NCBI GenBank assembly: GCA_963849365.1
Contig: CAWKHA010000004.1
Location: 1,922,001-1,986,000 of the forward strand
Length of the DNA stretch: 64,000 bases
Source: CAVQCJ01 sp963849365
Lineage (GTDB): Bacteria > Actinomycetota > Actinomycetes > Prado026
Direction of reading: 5' to 3'
Every line of letters starts with the position of its first letter. Positions within the stretch are counted from its first letter, which is position 1. The position numbers were made by a program, and so were the translations under genes. This document shows positions 41,920 through 50,426 of the stretch, piece by piece. The notes under the pieces were generated by a model. It worked only from the letters and a program-made list of their open reading frames with translations. It did not search any database and was not told the origin of the DNA.

Positions 41920-42506
41920 TGCGCACGTTCCTCCGTTCGGTCGCGGTCATCGTCGTGGTCACGGCGGTGTTCGGTCTGGCATACCCGGCGGTGATGGTGG
42001 GGCTGGCCTCACTCGCCTTCTCGGACAAGTCTCAGGGCAGCCTCATCGAGCGTAACGGGAAGGTCGTTGGCTCCCGGCTCGTAGCACAGGGCTTCGCCGG
42101 CCCGCAGTACTTCCACCCTCGTCCGTCTGCAACCACGCCTGCCTACAACGCAGGAGCGACGACGTTCGCGAACTTGGGCCCGACCAACGCCGACCTGATG
42201 ACGCTCGTCCAGCAACAGTCCACTGCGATACTCAAGCTCGAGGGCCCGTACAACCCAGGCCTGACCGTGGCCGACATCCCTGTGGACGCAGTCACGACGT
42301 CAGGCTCGGGCATCGACCCAGACATCTCGTTGGCCTACGCAAGCCTCCAAGCGAACAGGGTGGCCGCGGTCCGCAAGCTGCCTGCATCGACGGTGCAGAA
42401 GCTCATCGAAGCGAACACCGACGGGCGCAGCCTCGGGTTCCTGGGCGAGCCAGGAGTCAACGTACTGGAACTCAACCTTGCCCTCGACGACCTTGGAGCG
42501 CAGTAG
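41919..42506 (+). CDS. kdpC: KdpC, potassium-transporting ATPase C subunit
   Basis: The 195-residue protein has one N-terminal transmembrane helix (VAVIVVVTAVFGLAYPAVMV) and the KdpC periplasmic domain: SRLVAQGFAGPQYFHPRPSA, TSGSGIDPDISLAYASLQAN and GRSLGFLGEPGVNVLELNLA. It acts as a ligand-binding/stabilising subunit. Unusually it lies between kdpA and kdpB, whereas the classical order is kdpA-kdpB-kdpC. Its TAG stop is followed directly by the kdpB ATG. Confidence 0.95.
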   Translation: MRTFLRSVAVIVVVTAVFGLAYPAVMVGLASLAFSDKSQGSLIERNGKVVGSRLVAQGFAGPQYFHPRPSATTPAYNAGATTFANLGPTNADLMTLVQQQSTAILKLEGPYNPGLTVADIPVDAVTTSGSGIDPDISLAYASLQANRVAAVRKLPASTVQKLIEANTDGRSLGFLGEPGVNVLELNLALDDLGAQ

Positions 42507-44561
42507 ATGGCACAGCAGCGACCTGGGATGTTCTCGCGTGAGCTGGTGCTCGTCGCCATCCGTGACTCCTTTCCCAAGCTAGACCCGCGTGTCCAGGTAC
42601 GGAACCCGGTGATCTTCATCGTGGAGATCGGCAGCGTGATAACGACTGCCATCTTCGTGACCGACCTTGTCCGAGGCCGTACCGACAACAACTGGTTCGT
42701 AGGGGTCATCACCTTCTGGCTGTGGCTGACCGTCCTATTCGCCAACTTCGCGGAAGCCATCGCGGAGGGCCGCGGCAAGGCGCAGGCGGACACCCTGAGG
42801 GCGATGCGCACCTCCACGACGGCGCAACGGCGCCAGCCTGACGGCTCCATCCAGGTGGTCGCCGCGGCCGAGCTGCGACGCGGAGACGTGGTCATCGTGG
42901 CGGCTGGGGACGTCATTCCCGCTGACGGGGAGGTGATCGAAGGCGTCGGCGCCGTCGACGAGTCAGCGATCACCGGTGAGTCCGCGCCGGTGATACGGGA
43001 GGCTGGAGGCGACCGGTCAGCCGCCACCGGCGGCACGATGCTGCTTTCCGACCAGCTGACCATCGAGGTGACGCAGGAACCCGGACAGTCGTTCCTGGAC
43101 CGAATGATCGCTTTGGTCGAGGGCGCAGAGCGCCGCAAGACTCCGAACGAGATAGCCCTCAACATCCTCCTGGCCGGGCTGACAATCACCTTCCTCGCGG
43201 CGGTGGTTACCCTGCGCCCGTACGGGATCTACGCGAACACCCCGATCTCGCAGACAGTCCTGATCGCGCTGCTCGTGGCCCTCATCCCGACGACGATCGG
43301 GGCACTGCTGTCGGCGATCGGCATCGCCGGTATGGACCGGTTGGTGCAGCACAACGTCCTCGCGATGTCTGGCCGGGCGGTTGAAGCCTCCGGGGACGTC
43401 GACGTGCTCCTGCTGGACAAGACCGGGACGATTACGCTTGGCAACCGTCAGGCCACCGAGTTCATCCCGGCCCCGGGTGTCGAGGAGCTCGAGCTGGCAG
43501 AGGTAGCCCAGCTGGCCTCTCTCGCTGACGAGACGCCCGAGGGGCGATCCATCGTGGTTCTCGCCAAGGAGCGATTTGACTTGCGCGAGCGTCATCTCAG
43601 CGAGCACGAGTTCGTGCCGTTCAGCGCGGCGACGCGGATGAGCGGCGTGAACATGAACGGCGACCAGATCCGAAAAGGTGCAGCTGACGCGATCGCCCAT
43701 TTCGTCGAGGACCATGGCGGCCAGGTGCCAGCCGAAGTCGCCGCAGCCGTCCGAAGGGTCGCCGAGCAGGGCGGGACGCCGCTCGTCGTAGCCAAGGACA
43801 ACTGGGCTCTTGGCGTCGTGTACTTGAAGGACGTGGTGAAGGGCGGCATGCGGGAACGGTTCGACGAGCTGCGCCGGATCGGGATCCGCACCGTGATGGT
43901 CACGGGAGACAACCGGCTGACAGCGTCCGTCATCGCCGATGAAGCCGGGGTCGACGACTTCCTGGCAGAGGCCACGCCCGAAGCGAAGCTCGCCCTCATA
44001 CGCGCCGAGCAGGCTGAGGGCCGCATGGTCGCTATGACCGGTGATGGGACCAACGACGCCCCTGCGTTAGCGCAGGCAGACGTGGGGGTCGCCATGAACA
44101 CCGGCACGACGGCGGCGAAGGAAGCCGGAAACATGGTCGACCTGGACTCCAACCCCACAAAACTGATCGAGATCGTCGAGGTCGGCAAACAGCTTCTGAT
44201 CACGCGGGGTGCGCTGACGACGTTCTCCATAGCCAACGACGTGGCCAAGTACTTTGCGATCTTGCCCGCGATGTTCGCGTTCACCTACGCCACTGCTCCT
44301 GGGCGACGCGGACCGCTGGACGCGCTCAACGTGATGCGCCTCGGGACGCCGAATAGCGCGATCATCTCGGCCATCATCTTCAACGCTCTCATCATTCTCG
44401 CGTTGGTGCCCCTGGCCCTTCGCGGGGTGAAGTTCCGTGCCATCGGCGCGACCGCACTGCTGCGACGCAACTTGGTGCTCTACGGGCTGGGCGGGATGAT
44501 CATGCCTTTCGTGGGGATCAAGCTCATCGACCTGGTGGTGCACAACGTGTTCGGCGCCTGA
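42507..44561 (+). CDS. kdpB: KdpB, P-type ATPase subunit
   Basis: The 684-residue P-type ATPase carries the TGES loop (AITGESAPVI), the phosphorylation motif LLLDKTGTITLGN, and the hinge GDGTNDAPALAQADVGVAMN. Membrane helices are grouped as in KdpB (VIFIVEIGSVITTAIFVTDL; TITFLAAVVTLRPYGIYANT; LIALLVALIPTTIGALLSAI). It supplies ATP hydrolysis and energises potassium uptake via KdpA. It starts immediately after the kdpC stop and ends the kdpF-A-C-B operon. No terminator hairpin is evident downstream. Confidence 0.97.
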   Translation: MAQQRPGMFSRELVLVAIRDSFPKLDPRVQVRNPVIFIVEIGSVITTAIFVTDLVRGRTDNNWFVGVITFWLWLTVLFANFAEAIAEGRGKAQADTLRAMRTSTTAQRRQPDGSIQVVAAAELRRGDVVIVAAGDVIPADGEVIEGVGAVDESAITGESAPVIREAGGDRSAATGGTMLLSDQLTIEVTQEPGQSFLDRMIALVEGAERRKTPNEIALNILLAGLTITFLAAVVTLRPYGIYANTPISQTVLIALLVALIPTTIGALLSAIGIAGMDRLVQHNVLAMSGRAVEASGDVDVLLLDKTGTITLGNRQATEFIPAPGVEELELAEVAQLASLADETPEGRSIVVLAKERFDLRERHLSEHEFVPFSAATRMSGVNMNGDQIRKGAADAIAHFVEDHGGQVPAEVAAAVRRVAEQGGTPLVVAKDNWALGVVYLKDVVKGGMRERFDELRRIGIRTVMVTGDNRLTASVIADEAGVDDFLAEATPEAKLALIRAEQAEGRMVAMTGDGTNDAPALAQADVGVAMNTGTTAAKEAGNMVDLDSNPTKLIEIVEVGKQLLITRGALTTFSIANDVAKYFAILPAMFAFTYATAPGRRGPLDALNVMRLGTPNSAIISAIIFNALIILALVPLALRGVKFRAIGATALLRRNLVLYGLGGMIMPFVGIKLIDLVVHNVFGA

Positions 44562-44615
44562 TCCCGCGAAAAGCCACCGGCTGTCCAACCGGATTCTCCA
44601 ACGTGGACCGCAGGG

Positions 44616-44939
44616 TCACCATCGATCGTAGGGATCGTCGTCGGCCACGCTTAGCGTCGAGCGGAACCATCCACCCTCGTTCGGGGTGAAGGTGGCGATG
44701 TAGATGGCGACCAGGGCGAGCACGAGGGTTGCCCAGGTGTGCGGGAGTTCGATCAGGGCGACGATGGCCGCGGCTGCCGCGGCGAGCTGTGCTCGGTACG
44801 CGGCGCGGTCCCGCATCAGGTCAGCGTGTCGTTCGCGAAGACCGCGGATCCAGTTGGCCGCCGACTCGACATGGCCTGCGACGGTCTGGGCGGTGGCGTG
44901 GATGGCGTGGCTGATGACGCGGGTGATCGGCTTGGTCAT
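44616..44939 (-). CDS. Two-helix membrane protein of the integrated element
   Basis: The 107-residue protein from ATG 44939 (GGAG seven bases upstream) has an amphipathic start (MTKPITRVISHAIHATAQTV), a basic middle (IRGLRERHADLMRDRAAYRA) and a hydrophobic pair of helices (AAAAAIVALIELPHTWATLV, LALVAIYIATFT) before an acidic tail. I do not recognise a family. It is next to a DUF932 gene typical of actinobacterial integrative elements and is likely element cargo. Confidence 0.65.
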   Translation of the reverse strand: MTKPITRVISHAIHATAQTVAGHVESAANWIRGLRERHADLMRDRAAYRAQLAAAAAAIVALIELPHTWATLVLALVAIYIATFTPNEGGWFRSTLSVADDDPYDRW

Positions 44940-45022
44940 GGTGTTCTCCGTTCGTGTGGTGGGTGCGTGAGTGGGGTGCCCTGCCCGGGCCGATGCCGGG
45001 CAGGGCTTGTCCGTGTGCTGGG

Positions 45023-45898
45023 TCAGGTGAGGATCCCGGCGAGGGTGTCCCAGCTGGCCCGGTCGAGAGCTGCGTAGTCGCCGGTGATGGTGCGGAGCAT
45101 GTTGCGCTCTGGCCTGCTGGCCCCGCGGACGATGCCTTCGTGGTGCTCGTAGGTGTTGACCGCTTGCAGCACCCCGTGGGCCGTGCCGGCCCAGGGGGCG
45201 ACCCGAGGGTCCGAGCGGTACAGCTGGGTGAGGGCGCTGCGCTTGGTCTGGGCCATGGTCAACGCCCGCCCGGCTAGGGGCTTGCCTTCCGTGTCGGTGC
45301 TGGGGGTGGCTAGGTCGACGAACTGCTGCCACTGGTCGTCGGTCACGGTTGTGGCGCACAACTGGGCGATCTCGGTGGTGAACTCCTCGGCCAGCGTGTG
45401 GATGACGGACAGAGCTTCGCGGGCGTCGGTGAGCCGGGCGATGGAGTGCCGGGAGTGCTTGACCTTGAACGCCTGCCCCGGCTCGGCCAGGGCCAGTTCC
45501 CGGGTGTTGTCGCACACCACATCGGTGATCGTCCGCTTGAAGGTGGTGGCGATCGACCCGTCGAAGCTGGTGGTGGCAAGCAGGTTCGGCCGGAACACCA
45601 CTCCTTCGGGGGTCGTGATCGAGTCCGAGATCGACACCTCGACCCAGGCAACCGCTCCGCCCTTGAGCAGCCCGGCGGAGGAGATGACCAGGTCGTCGTC
45701 CAGGATGTCCGCGACGGTGGTGAGCAGCCACTGGTCGTACTGGTGCCGCACATAGCCCGGCCCGAAGATGCCCATCACCAGGTCGGTGTCCGAGCGGCAG
45801 ATCGCCTGCCGATCCGGGATCAGCACCCACCGGGCCGGGTCCCCGTAGCTGGTCAGATGGGTCATCGTCTCGACCGACGCCGGGATCTCCACCGCCAA
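45023..45898 (-). pseudogene. DUF932 (plasmid/phage-like) protein, 5' truncated
   Basis: The reading frame encodes most of a DUF932 protein: VLIPDRQAICRSDTDLVMGI, FGPGYVRHQYDQWLLTTVAD, LLKGGAVAWVEVSISDSITT, VVCDNTRELALAEPGQAFKV and VTDDQWQQFVDLATPSTDTE. The N-terminal 60-80 residues that normally precede this block are missing: at about 45898 the frame runs directly into the integrase coding sequence. The gene therefore lost its start by a deletion joined to the integrase. DUF932 proteins are common on plasmids and integrative elements; their role is unknown. Confidence 0.75.
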
Positions 45899-46828
45899 GG
45901 TGGCGCAGGTCGTGGAATCGGACCGCGGGCAGACCGGCCTCGGCGCGGACGCGGGTCCAGTGGACGGTGAAGTTGCGCCGGACCAGCGGGGCGCCCAGCG
46001 GCCCGCAGAACAGCCAGTCGTGCGGGTTCGGACCAACCCAGCGGTCGAGATGGTCTGCGACTTCCTGGAGCAGGTGCGGCGGGAGGTGGACCGTGCGTCG
46101 CCCGGCATCGGTCTTGGGCGGGCCGAGCCGGACCCCGGACGCGGTCTCCACGAGCTGGTCCGCGACCGTCACCCGTCCGTGCTCGAGGTCGACACTGCTA
46201 CGGCGTAGGGCGACGAGCTCGCCCCAGCGCAGCCCGGACCAGGTGGCCAGCAGGACGAGCATCCGCCAGCGGGGCTGGATGGCATCCGCCAGGGCGTACG
46301 CCTCGAGCAGCGTCGGCGGCACCCGCTCCGGTGTGCGTTCGCTGCCGGCGCCGCGGAGCATGCATGGATTGCGGGGGAGGACCTCGTCGGCGACGGCGGT
46401 GTTGAGGATGGTCTTGAGGAGCCGATAGGACTTGGCGACCGTCGACGGGCCGAGCCCGGACTGCAGTCGGCCGGCGTGCCACCTGCGGACCATCGCCGGA
46501 GTGAGTCGGGCCAACGGCACAGTGGCCAGGTGTGGGAGGAGGTGCCGAGTGAGCAGCCCCTGGTACAGCTCGGCGGTCCGCGGCCGGAGATCGGCGCGCT
46601 GGGCAAGCCAGGTTGTCGCGTAGTCGCCGAAGGTCTCGGCTCCGGCGACCGGGTCGACGTAGGTACCGCGGTCCAGATCCGCCTGCACCCCGGCGAGGTA
46701 GGACGCCGCCTCTGCCCGCGTCGCGAACGTCCGCTCCGCCGTGAAGCGGTCGCCGGCGGGCGTGCGGTATCGCGCCCCCACCGCCCGGACGGCAGCCGAC
46801 GCACCGTGCCGAAATCTCGCCTTGCCAT
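45899..46828 (-). pseudogene. Tyrosine integrase, frameshifted and C-terminally deleted
   Basis: The gene starts MARRDFGTVRRLPSGRW at ATG 46828, then shifts frame in a run of five G (plus-strand C at 46775-46779) and continues ARYRTPAGDRFTAERTFATR, TVPLARLTPAMVRRWHAGRL, LLATWSGLRWGELVALRRSS (catalytic Arg) and VRFHDLRH (His-x-x-Arg box). There the sequence passes directly into the DUF932 frame, so the second His and the nucleophilic Tyr are missing. It is adjacent to the tRNA-Gly att site and was presumably the island's integrase. Both lesions would inactivate it. Confidence 0.82.
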
Positions 46829-46977
46829 GAGTCCTCCTGGGGGAGGTGTGCATGGAAGGCCCCCAGACCCGGTCCGACCGGGAATTGCGCCGTGCAGAGT
46901 TGGGGCACGGTTGGGGCACGCGAGGGTTGCTTCGGCACTGGCGCGTGACGGTCGCAGGACTCTGACCTGCATGTACG

Positions 46978-47024
46978 GGTGGAGCGGGTGACCGGGATCG
47001 AACCGGCATGGCCAGCTTGGAAGG
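46978..47024. repeat. attachment-site copy inside tRNA-Gly (47-bp direct repeat)
   Basis: Identical to 22577-22623 over 47 bases, covering the tRNA CCA end through the anticodon region. It is the integrase-proximal end of the island. Confidence 0.85.
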
Positions 47025-47053
47025 CTGGAGCTCTGCCATTGAGCTACACCCGC
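46983..47053 (-). tRNA. tRNA-Gly (anticodon TCC)
   Basis: Read on the minus strand the 71 bases fold as a cloverleaf: acceptor GCGGGTG/CACCCGC, D arm GCTC...GAGC, anticodon arm CCAGC-CTTCCAA-GCTGG with anticodon TCC, and T arm GCCGG-TTCGATC-CCGGT. A CCA follows in the genome (46982-46980). The 3' part is duplicated at 22577-22623, marking it as the attachment site of the island. Confidence 0.93.
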
Positions 47054-47137
47054 GCGGCCTCGGCAGAAGGCTCCGCCACGGTATCGGACCCCGCCGCGGG
47101 CAGCCGTATGCCGTCCGCCCCTCGCCGAGCGCCCGTC

Positions 47138-48064
47138 TCAGGACGTCGTGACGACGAGCTTGCCCAGCTTGGGCGAGCCGAAGTCGCTGATCGCTGCCGC
47201 GGAGTCCGCCAGGTCGTACGTCCGGTGCACGGGGACGGACAGCGTCCCTGCGGCGACCGAGTCGAGCAGCTTCCCGAGGGTCTCGGTCGCGGCGGGCATC
47301 ACCGGCGTCACGGTGATGTCGTCGCGTCCGACCTGTTCCGCGGTCGCACCGAGGGCAGAGACCAGGCGGCCACCGGGTCGCAGCAGCGCGCCGAGCGCCG
47401 TGGGGTCCCCGGCCAGGTGGACGACCGCCGTCACCCCGTCGGGGGCGGCCGAACGCACGGCGCCGGCCAGGTCGTCGGTGTGGTCCACGACCGTGCCGGC
47501 GCCCAGGTCGCGGACGAACGCCGCACCGTCGCCCGGGCGAGCGGTCGCCAGCACCCGCGCGCCGGAGGCCGCGGCGAGCTGCACGGCGAAGCCGCCGACG
47601 CCTCCGGTCGCCCCGCTGACGAGCACGACGTCCTCGACCCCGAGATCGAGCGCCGCGACGAGGGCCGCAGCCGTCGCGCCGGCCAGCCCCACGGCCGCTG
47701 CCTGGGCCGAGGAGACGTCGTCGGGCACCGCGACAACGGTCTGCGCGTCGACGGTGATCGACTCGGCGATGGCCCCGACCCCCAGCTCCAAGGCCGTCAC
47801 GACGCCGAGCACGCGGTCGCCGACCGCCCACTCGGCGACCCCTTCGCCCACGGCGGCGACGGTCCCGGCGAAGTCTCGGCCGAGGATCACCGGGAACGTG
47901 TGCGGCATGGCGTCCCACAAGTAGCCCGCCGCGGCGAACGCGTCGATGCCGTTGACGGATGCCGCCTCCACGGCGACCCGGACCTGACCTGAGCCCGGAT
48001 CCGGAACCGACACTTCCTGCACCGCGGGCGGCGACTGCCGGTCTGCGATGGCCAGCGCACGCAT
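47138..48064 (-). CDS. MDR-family NADP-dependent (quinone-type) oxidoreductase
   Basis: The 308-residue enzyme has the zinc-independent MDR layout: VRVAVEAASVNGIDAFAAAG, FPVILGRDFAGTVAAVG, VLVSGATGGVGGFAVQLAAA (NADPH motif) and LGKLLDSVAAGTLSVPVHRT. It likely reduces quinones or enones with NADPH. ATG 48064 follows AGGAG eight bases upstream. It is divergent from a TetR gene, with palindromic operators in the shared gap, suggesting that it is the regulator's target. Confidence 0.88.
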   Translation of the reverse strand: MRALAIADRQSPPAVQEVSVPDPGSGQVRVAVEAASVNGIDAFAAAGYLWDAMPHTFPVILGRDFAGTVAAVGEGVAEWAVGDRVLGVVTALELGVGAIAESITVDAQTVVAVPDDVSSAQAAAVGLAGATAAALVAALDLGVEDVVLVSGATGGVGGFAVQLAAASGARVLATARPGDGAAFVRDLGAGTVVDHTDDLAGAVRSAAPDGVTAVVHLAGDPTALGALLRPGGRLVSALGATAEQVGRDDITVTPVMPAATETLGKLLDSVAAGTLSVPVHRTYDLADSAAAISDFGSPKLGKLVVTTS

Positions 48065-48089
48065 CCTGATCACTCCTGTCGCGAGGCCG

Positions 48090-48156
48090 AAACGGGGATG
48101 GATCCCCGATTACGGGAAGACGGCACGCTAGCACAACCGTGGAGGAGTCCCCGTTT
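48090..48156. promoter_or_regulatory. Inverted repeats between the oxidoreductase and tetR
   Basis: AAACGGGGA (48090-48098) and TCCCCGTTT (48148-48156) are exact inverted copies, and GGGGAT-GG-ATCCCC (48094-48107) is a local palindrome. They lie in the 109-bp divergent promoter region and are likely TetR operators. Confidence 0.5.
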
Positions 48157-48173
48157 CCCGCTACCCTGGCCCG

Positions 48174-48854
48174 GTGACCTGCCAACCCGTGCTCCGCGCC
48201 GACGCCGTGCGCAACCGTCGGGCGCTGGTGGCAGCGGCCCGCGAAGTGTTCGGGGAGCGCGGGCTGGATGCACCGCTGGACGAGATCGCCCGCCGCGCGG
48301 GCGTCGGCAACGCGACGCTGTACCGCCGGTTCCCGTCGCGCCACGAGCTCGTCGCCGCCGTGTTCGCCGACACCCTGCGCGACGTCCTGGCGGTGATGCA
48401 GCGCTCGCTCGCCGACCCCGATCCCTGGACCGGGTTCTGCACATACGTGTCCTACGTGTGCGGGCTGCAGGCCACGGACCGCGGGCTGGCCGACCTGCTG
48501 ACCACCCGACTGCCCGGTGCAGCCGAGCTGGAGGAGCTGCGGGCGCAGGCGTACCGCGACTTCGTCCTGCTGGTCGCGAAGGCCAAGGAGGTCGGCTCGC
48601 TGCGGGCCGACTACGCGCCAGAGGACCTGGTGCTGCTGCTCATGGCCAACGCGGGGCTCGTCCGCAGGACCGCCGACCTCGCGCCCAGCGCGTCCCGGCG
48701 CCTCGTCGGGCTCGCGCTGGACGGCCTGCGCGCGGAGGCGGCCACTGCGGCAGCTCCCTCGCCCGGCGAGCGTGCGGTGCTGGCGGCGATGACCGCGCTC
48801 GGCCACTCGTTCGGCTGCGGTGCCCAGGGGCGACCGGCTGACGTCGCTCCCTGA
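48174..48854 (+). CDS. TetR/AcrR-family transcriptional regulator
   Basis: The 226-residue protein has an N-terminal TetR helix-turn-helix (VFGERGLDAPLDEIARRAGV then GNATLYRRFPSRHELV, residues about 20-60) and a helical ligand-binding domain. GTG 48174 is the start. It is divergent from the MDR oxidoreductase and probably represses it in the absence of an inducer; the ligand is unknown. Confidence 0.9.
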   Translation: MTCQPVLRADAVRNRRALVAAAREVFGERGLDAPLDEIARRAGVGNATLYRRFPSRHELVAAVFADTLRDVLAVMQRSLADPDPWTGFCTYVSYVCGLQATDRGLADLLTTRLPGAAELEELRAQAYRDFVLLVAKAKEVGSLRADYAPEDLVLLLMANAGLVRRTADLAPSASRRLVGLALDGLRAEAATAAAPSPGERAVLAAMTALGHSFGCGAQGRPADVAP

Positions 48855-48912
48855 CCGGCTCGCTGCGCGGCGGCGGTCCACTACGCTACGAGGCGTCAGA
48901 CCGGCGTCACTT

Positions 48913-48985
48913 CGGGGCGTAGCGTAGTGGCCAGCGCGCCTGCTTTGGGGGCAGGAGATCGGGAGTTCGACTCTCCCCGCCCCGA
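48913..48985 (+). tRNA. tRNA-Pro (anticodon TGG)
   Basis: A 73-base cloverleaf: acceptor CGGGGCG/CGCCCCG, anticodon arm CCTGC-TTTGGGG-GCAGG with anticodon TGG, and T arm GGGAG-TTCGACT-CTCCC. No CCA is encoded. It lies 36 bases upstream of the trigger factor gene, a position often seen in actinobacteria. Confidence 0.93.
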
Positions 48986-49021
48986 CCCGAATCCCCCTTC
49001 CCGTCGAGGAGAAGCACGACC

Positions 49022-50305
49022 GTGAAGAGCTCTGTCGAGACCCTGAACCCCACGCGGGTCCGGCTCACCGTCGAGGTGCCGTTCGCCGAGCTCAAGCCGA
49101 GCCTGGACTCGGCCTACAAGCGGATCGGCTCGCAGATCAGCATCCCCGGCTTCCGCAAGGGGCGGGTCCCGGCGATGGTCATCGACCAGCGGGTCGGCCG
49201 TGGCGTGGTCCTCGAGGAGGCGGTCAACGAGCACCTCCCGAAGGCGTACAACGCCGCCGTCGACGAGCACCAGGTCAAGCCGCTCGGCCAGCCTGAGCTG
49301 GACATCAGCCCGGTCGAGGACGGCGCCGACCTGACCTTCACCGCCGAGGTGGACGTCCGTCCCGAGATCGACCTGCCCGACTACACGGGGATCCCGGTGA
49401 CGGTCGACGACGCCGCGGTGGCCGACGGCGACGTCGACGAGCAGCTGCACAGCCTGCAGGCACGCTTCGCGTCGTTGTCCCCGGTCGAGCGGGCGACGCA
49501 GGACGGCGACTTCGTGACGATCGACCTGGCCGCGGCGGACGAGGGCGAGCCGATCGAGGACGCGTCGGCCACCGGCCTGTCGTACGAGGTGGGCAGCGGC
49601 CAGTTCCTGGACGGTCTGGACGAGGTCCTCGTCGGGCTCTCGGCGGGGGAGTCGGCGCAGCTGCGGGCCCCGCTGCGGGCCGGCGAGCACACGGACCACG
49701 ACGTCGACGTGACCGTGACGGTCCAGGCGGTGCGCGAGCGCGACCTGCCCGAGCTGGACGACGAGTTCGCCCAGTTGGCCAGCGAGTTCGACACGCTCGA
49801 GGAGCTCAAGGCCGACCTGCGCCGGCGGCTCGAGGCGGTCAAGAAGCTGCAGCAGGGCGTGCAGGCGCGGGACAAGGTGCTGGAGGAGCTGCTCTCCCGG
49901 GTCGAGGTGCCGCTGCCGGACAAGCTCGTCGAGGCCCAGGTCGCCGACCACTTCGACGACGGTCACGGCGACGGCGACCACCGGGCGGAGTTCGAGCAGC
50001 AGGCGCGCGAGGCGCTCACCGCCCAGTTCGTCCTGGACGAGATCGCCACCAAGGAGGAGCTGTCGGTGGGGGAGGGCGAGCTGTCGGAGTACATCGTCCG
50101 CAACGCCTCCCGGTACGGCATGACCCCCGACGACTTCGCGAACCAGATCGTCTCGTCCGGGCAGGTCCCCGCGGTGATCGGCGAGGTCGTGCGGGCCAAG
50201 GCCCTGGCCTTCGTGCTGGAGCACGCCGTGGTCACCGACGAGTCCGGGGAGCCCGTCGACCTGGAGGCGCTGCGGAACGACCCGGTGCTGTCCCCGAGCG
50301 GCTGA
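49022..50305 (+). CDS. tig: Trigger factor
   Basis: The 427-residue chaperone contains the ribosome-binding signature IPGFRKGRVP near residues 41-50, a central FKBP-type peptidyl-prolyl isomerase domain (about 155-240), and a long helical C-terminal chaperone domain rich in charged residues (LKADLRRRLEAVKKLQQGVQ). It binds nascent chains at the ribosome exit tunnel. GTG 49022 has GAGGAGA about ten bases upstream. It heads the tig-clpP1-clpP2-clpX quality control block and is followed by a strong hairpin. Confidence 0.97.
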   Translation: MKSSVETLNPTRVRLTVEVPFAELKPSLDSAYKRIGSQISIPGFRKGRVPAMVIDQRVGRGVVLEEAVNEHLPKAYNAAVDEHQVKPLGQPELDISPVEDGADLTFTAEVDVRPEIDLPDYTGIPVTVDDAAVADGDVDEQLHSLQARFASLSPVERATQDGDFVTIDLAAADEGEPIEDASATGLSYEVGSGQFLDGLDEVLVGLSAGESAQLRAPLRAGEHTDHDVDVTVTVQAVRERDLPELDDEFAQLASEFDTLEELKADLRRRLEAVKKLQQGVQARDKVLEELLSRVEVPLPDKLVEAQVADHFDDGHGDGDHRAEFEQQAREALTAQFVLDEIATKEELSVGEGELSEYIVRNASRYGMTPDDFANQIVSSGQVPAVIGEVVRAKALAFVLEHAVVTDESGEPVDLEALRNDPVLSPSG

Positions 50306-50328
50306 GCCACCCGTTACCCCCTCAGCGA

Positions 50329-50361
50329 ACACCCCTCGATCACCGGATGGTCGGGGGGTGT
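50329..50361 (+). terminator. Hairpin after tig
   Basis: ACACCCCTCGATCA pairs with TGGTCGGGGGGTGT across a five-base loop (14 pairs with wobbles), 24 bases after the tig stop. There is no T run, so it may act as a rho-independent-like attenuator or only as a 3' stabiliser. Confidence 0.55.
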
Positions 50362-50426
50362 CGCCGCGTTAGGGTCCGTGCATCTCCTCATCGCATCGCA
50401 TGAAGCTCCGAGAAGGGTGGACAGTC

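Larger units (their letters stand above)
22577..47024. mobile_element. Genomic island integrated at tRNA-Gly(TCC)
   Basis: About 24.4 kb bounded by the 47-bp direct repeat of the tRNA-Gly 3' part. The intact tRNA lies at the 47-kb end with a decayed tyrosine integrase beside it, which is the usual layout of a tRNA-integrated element. Cargo: MNT/HEPN toxin-antitoxin genes, IS110 and ISL3 insertions, an ABC exporter, dormancy-type stress genes and the kdp potassium system. There are no conjugation genes and the integrase is broken, so it looks fixed in place. Confidence 0.75.

Noticed and set aside
44616..48881. A 1421-residue minus-strand open frame
   Set aside because: It is a chance concatenation: it runs through the real small membrane gene and the integrase, but also across DUF932 in another frame, the tRNA and the antisense of the regulator genes. 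High GC makes stop codons rare.
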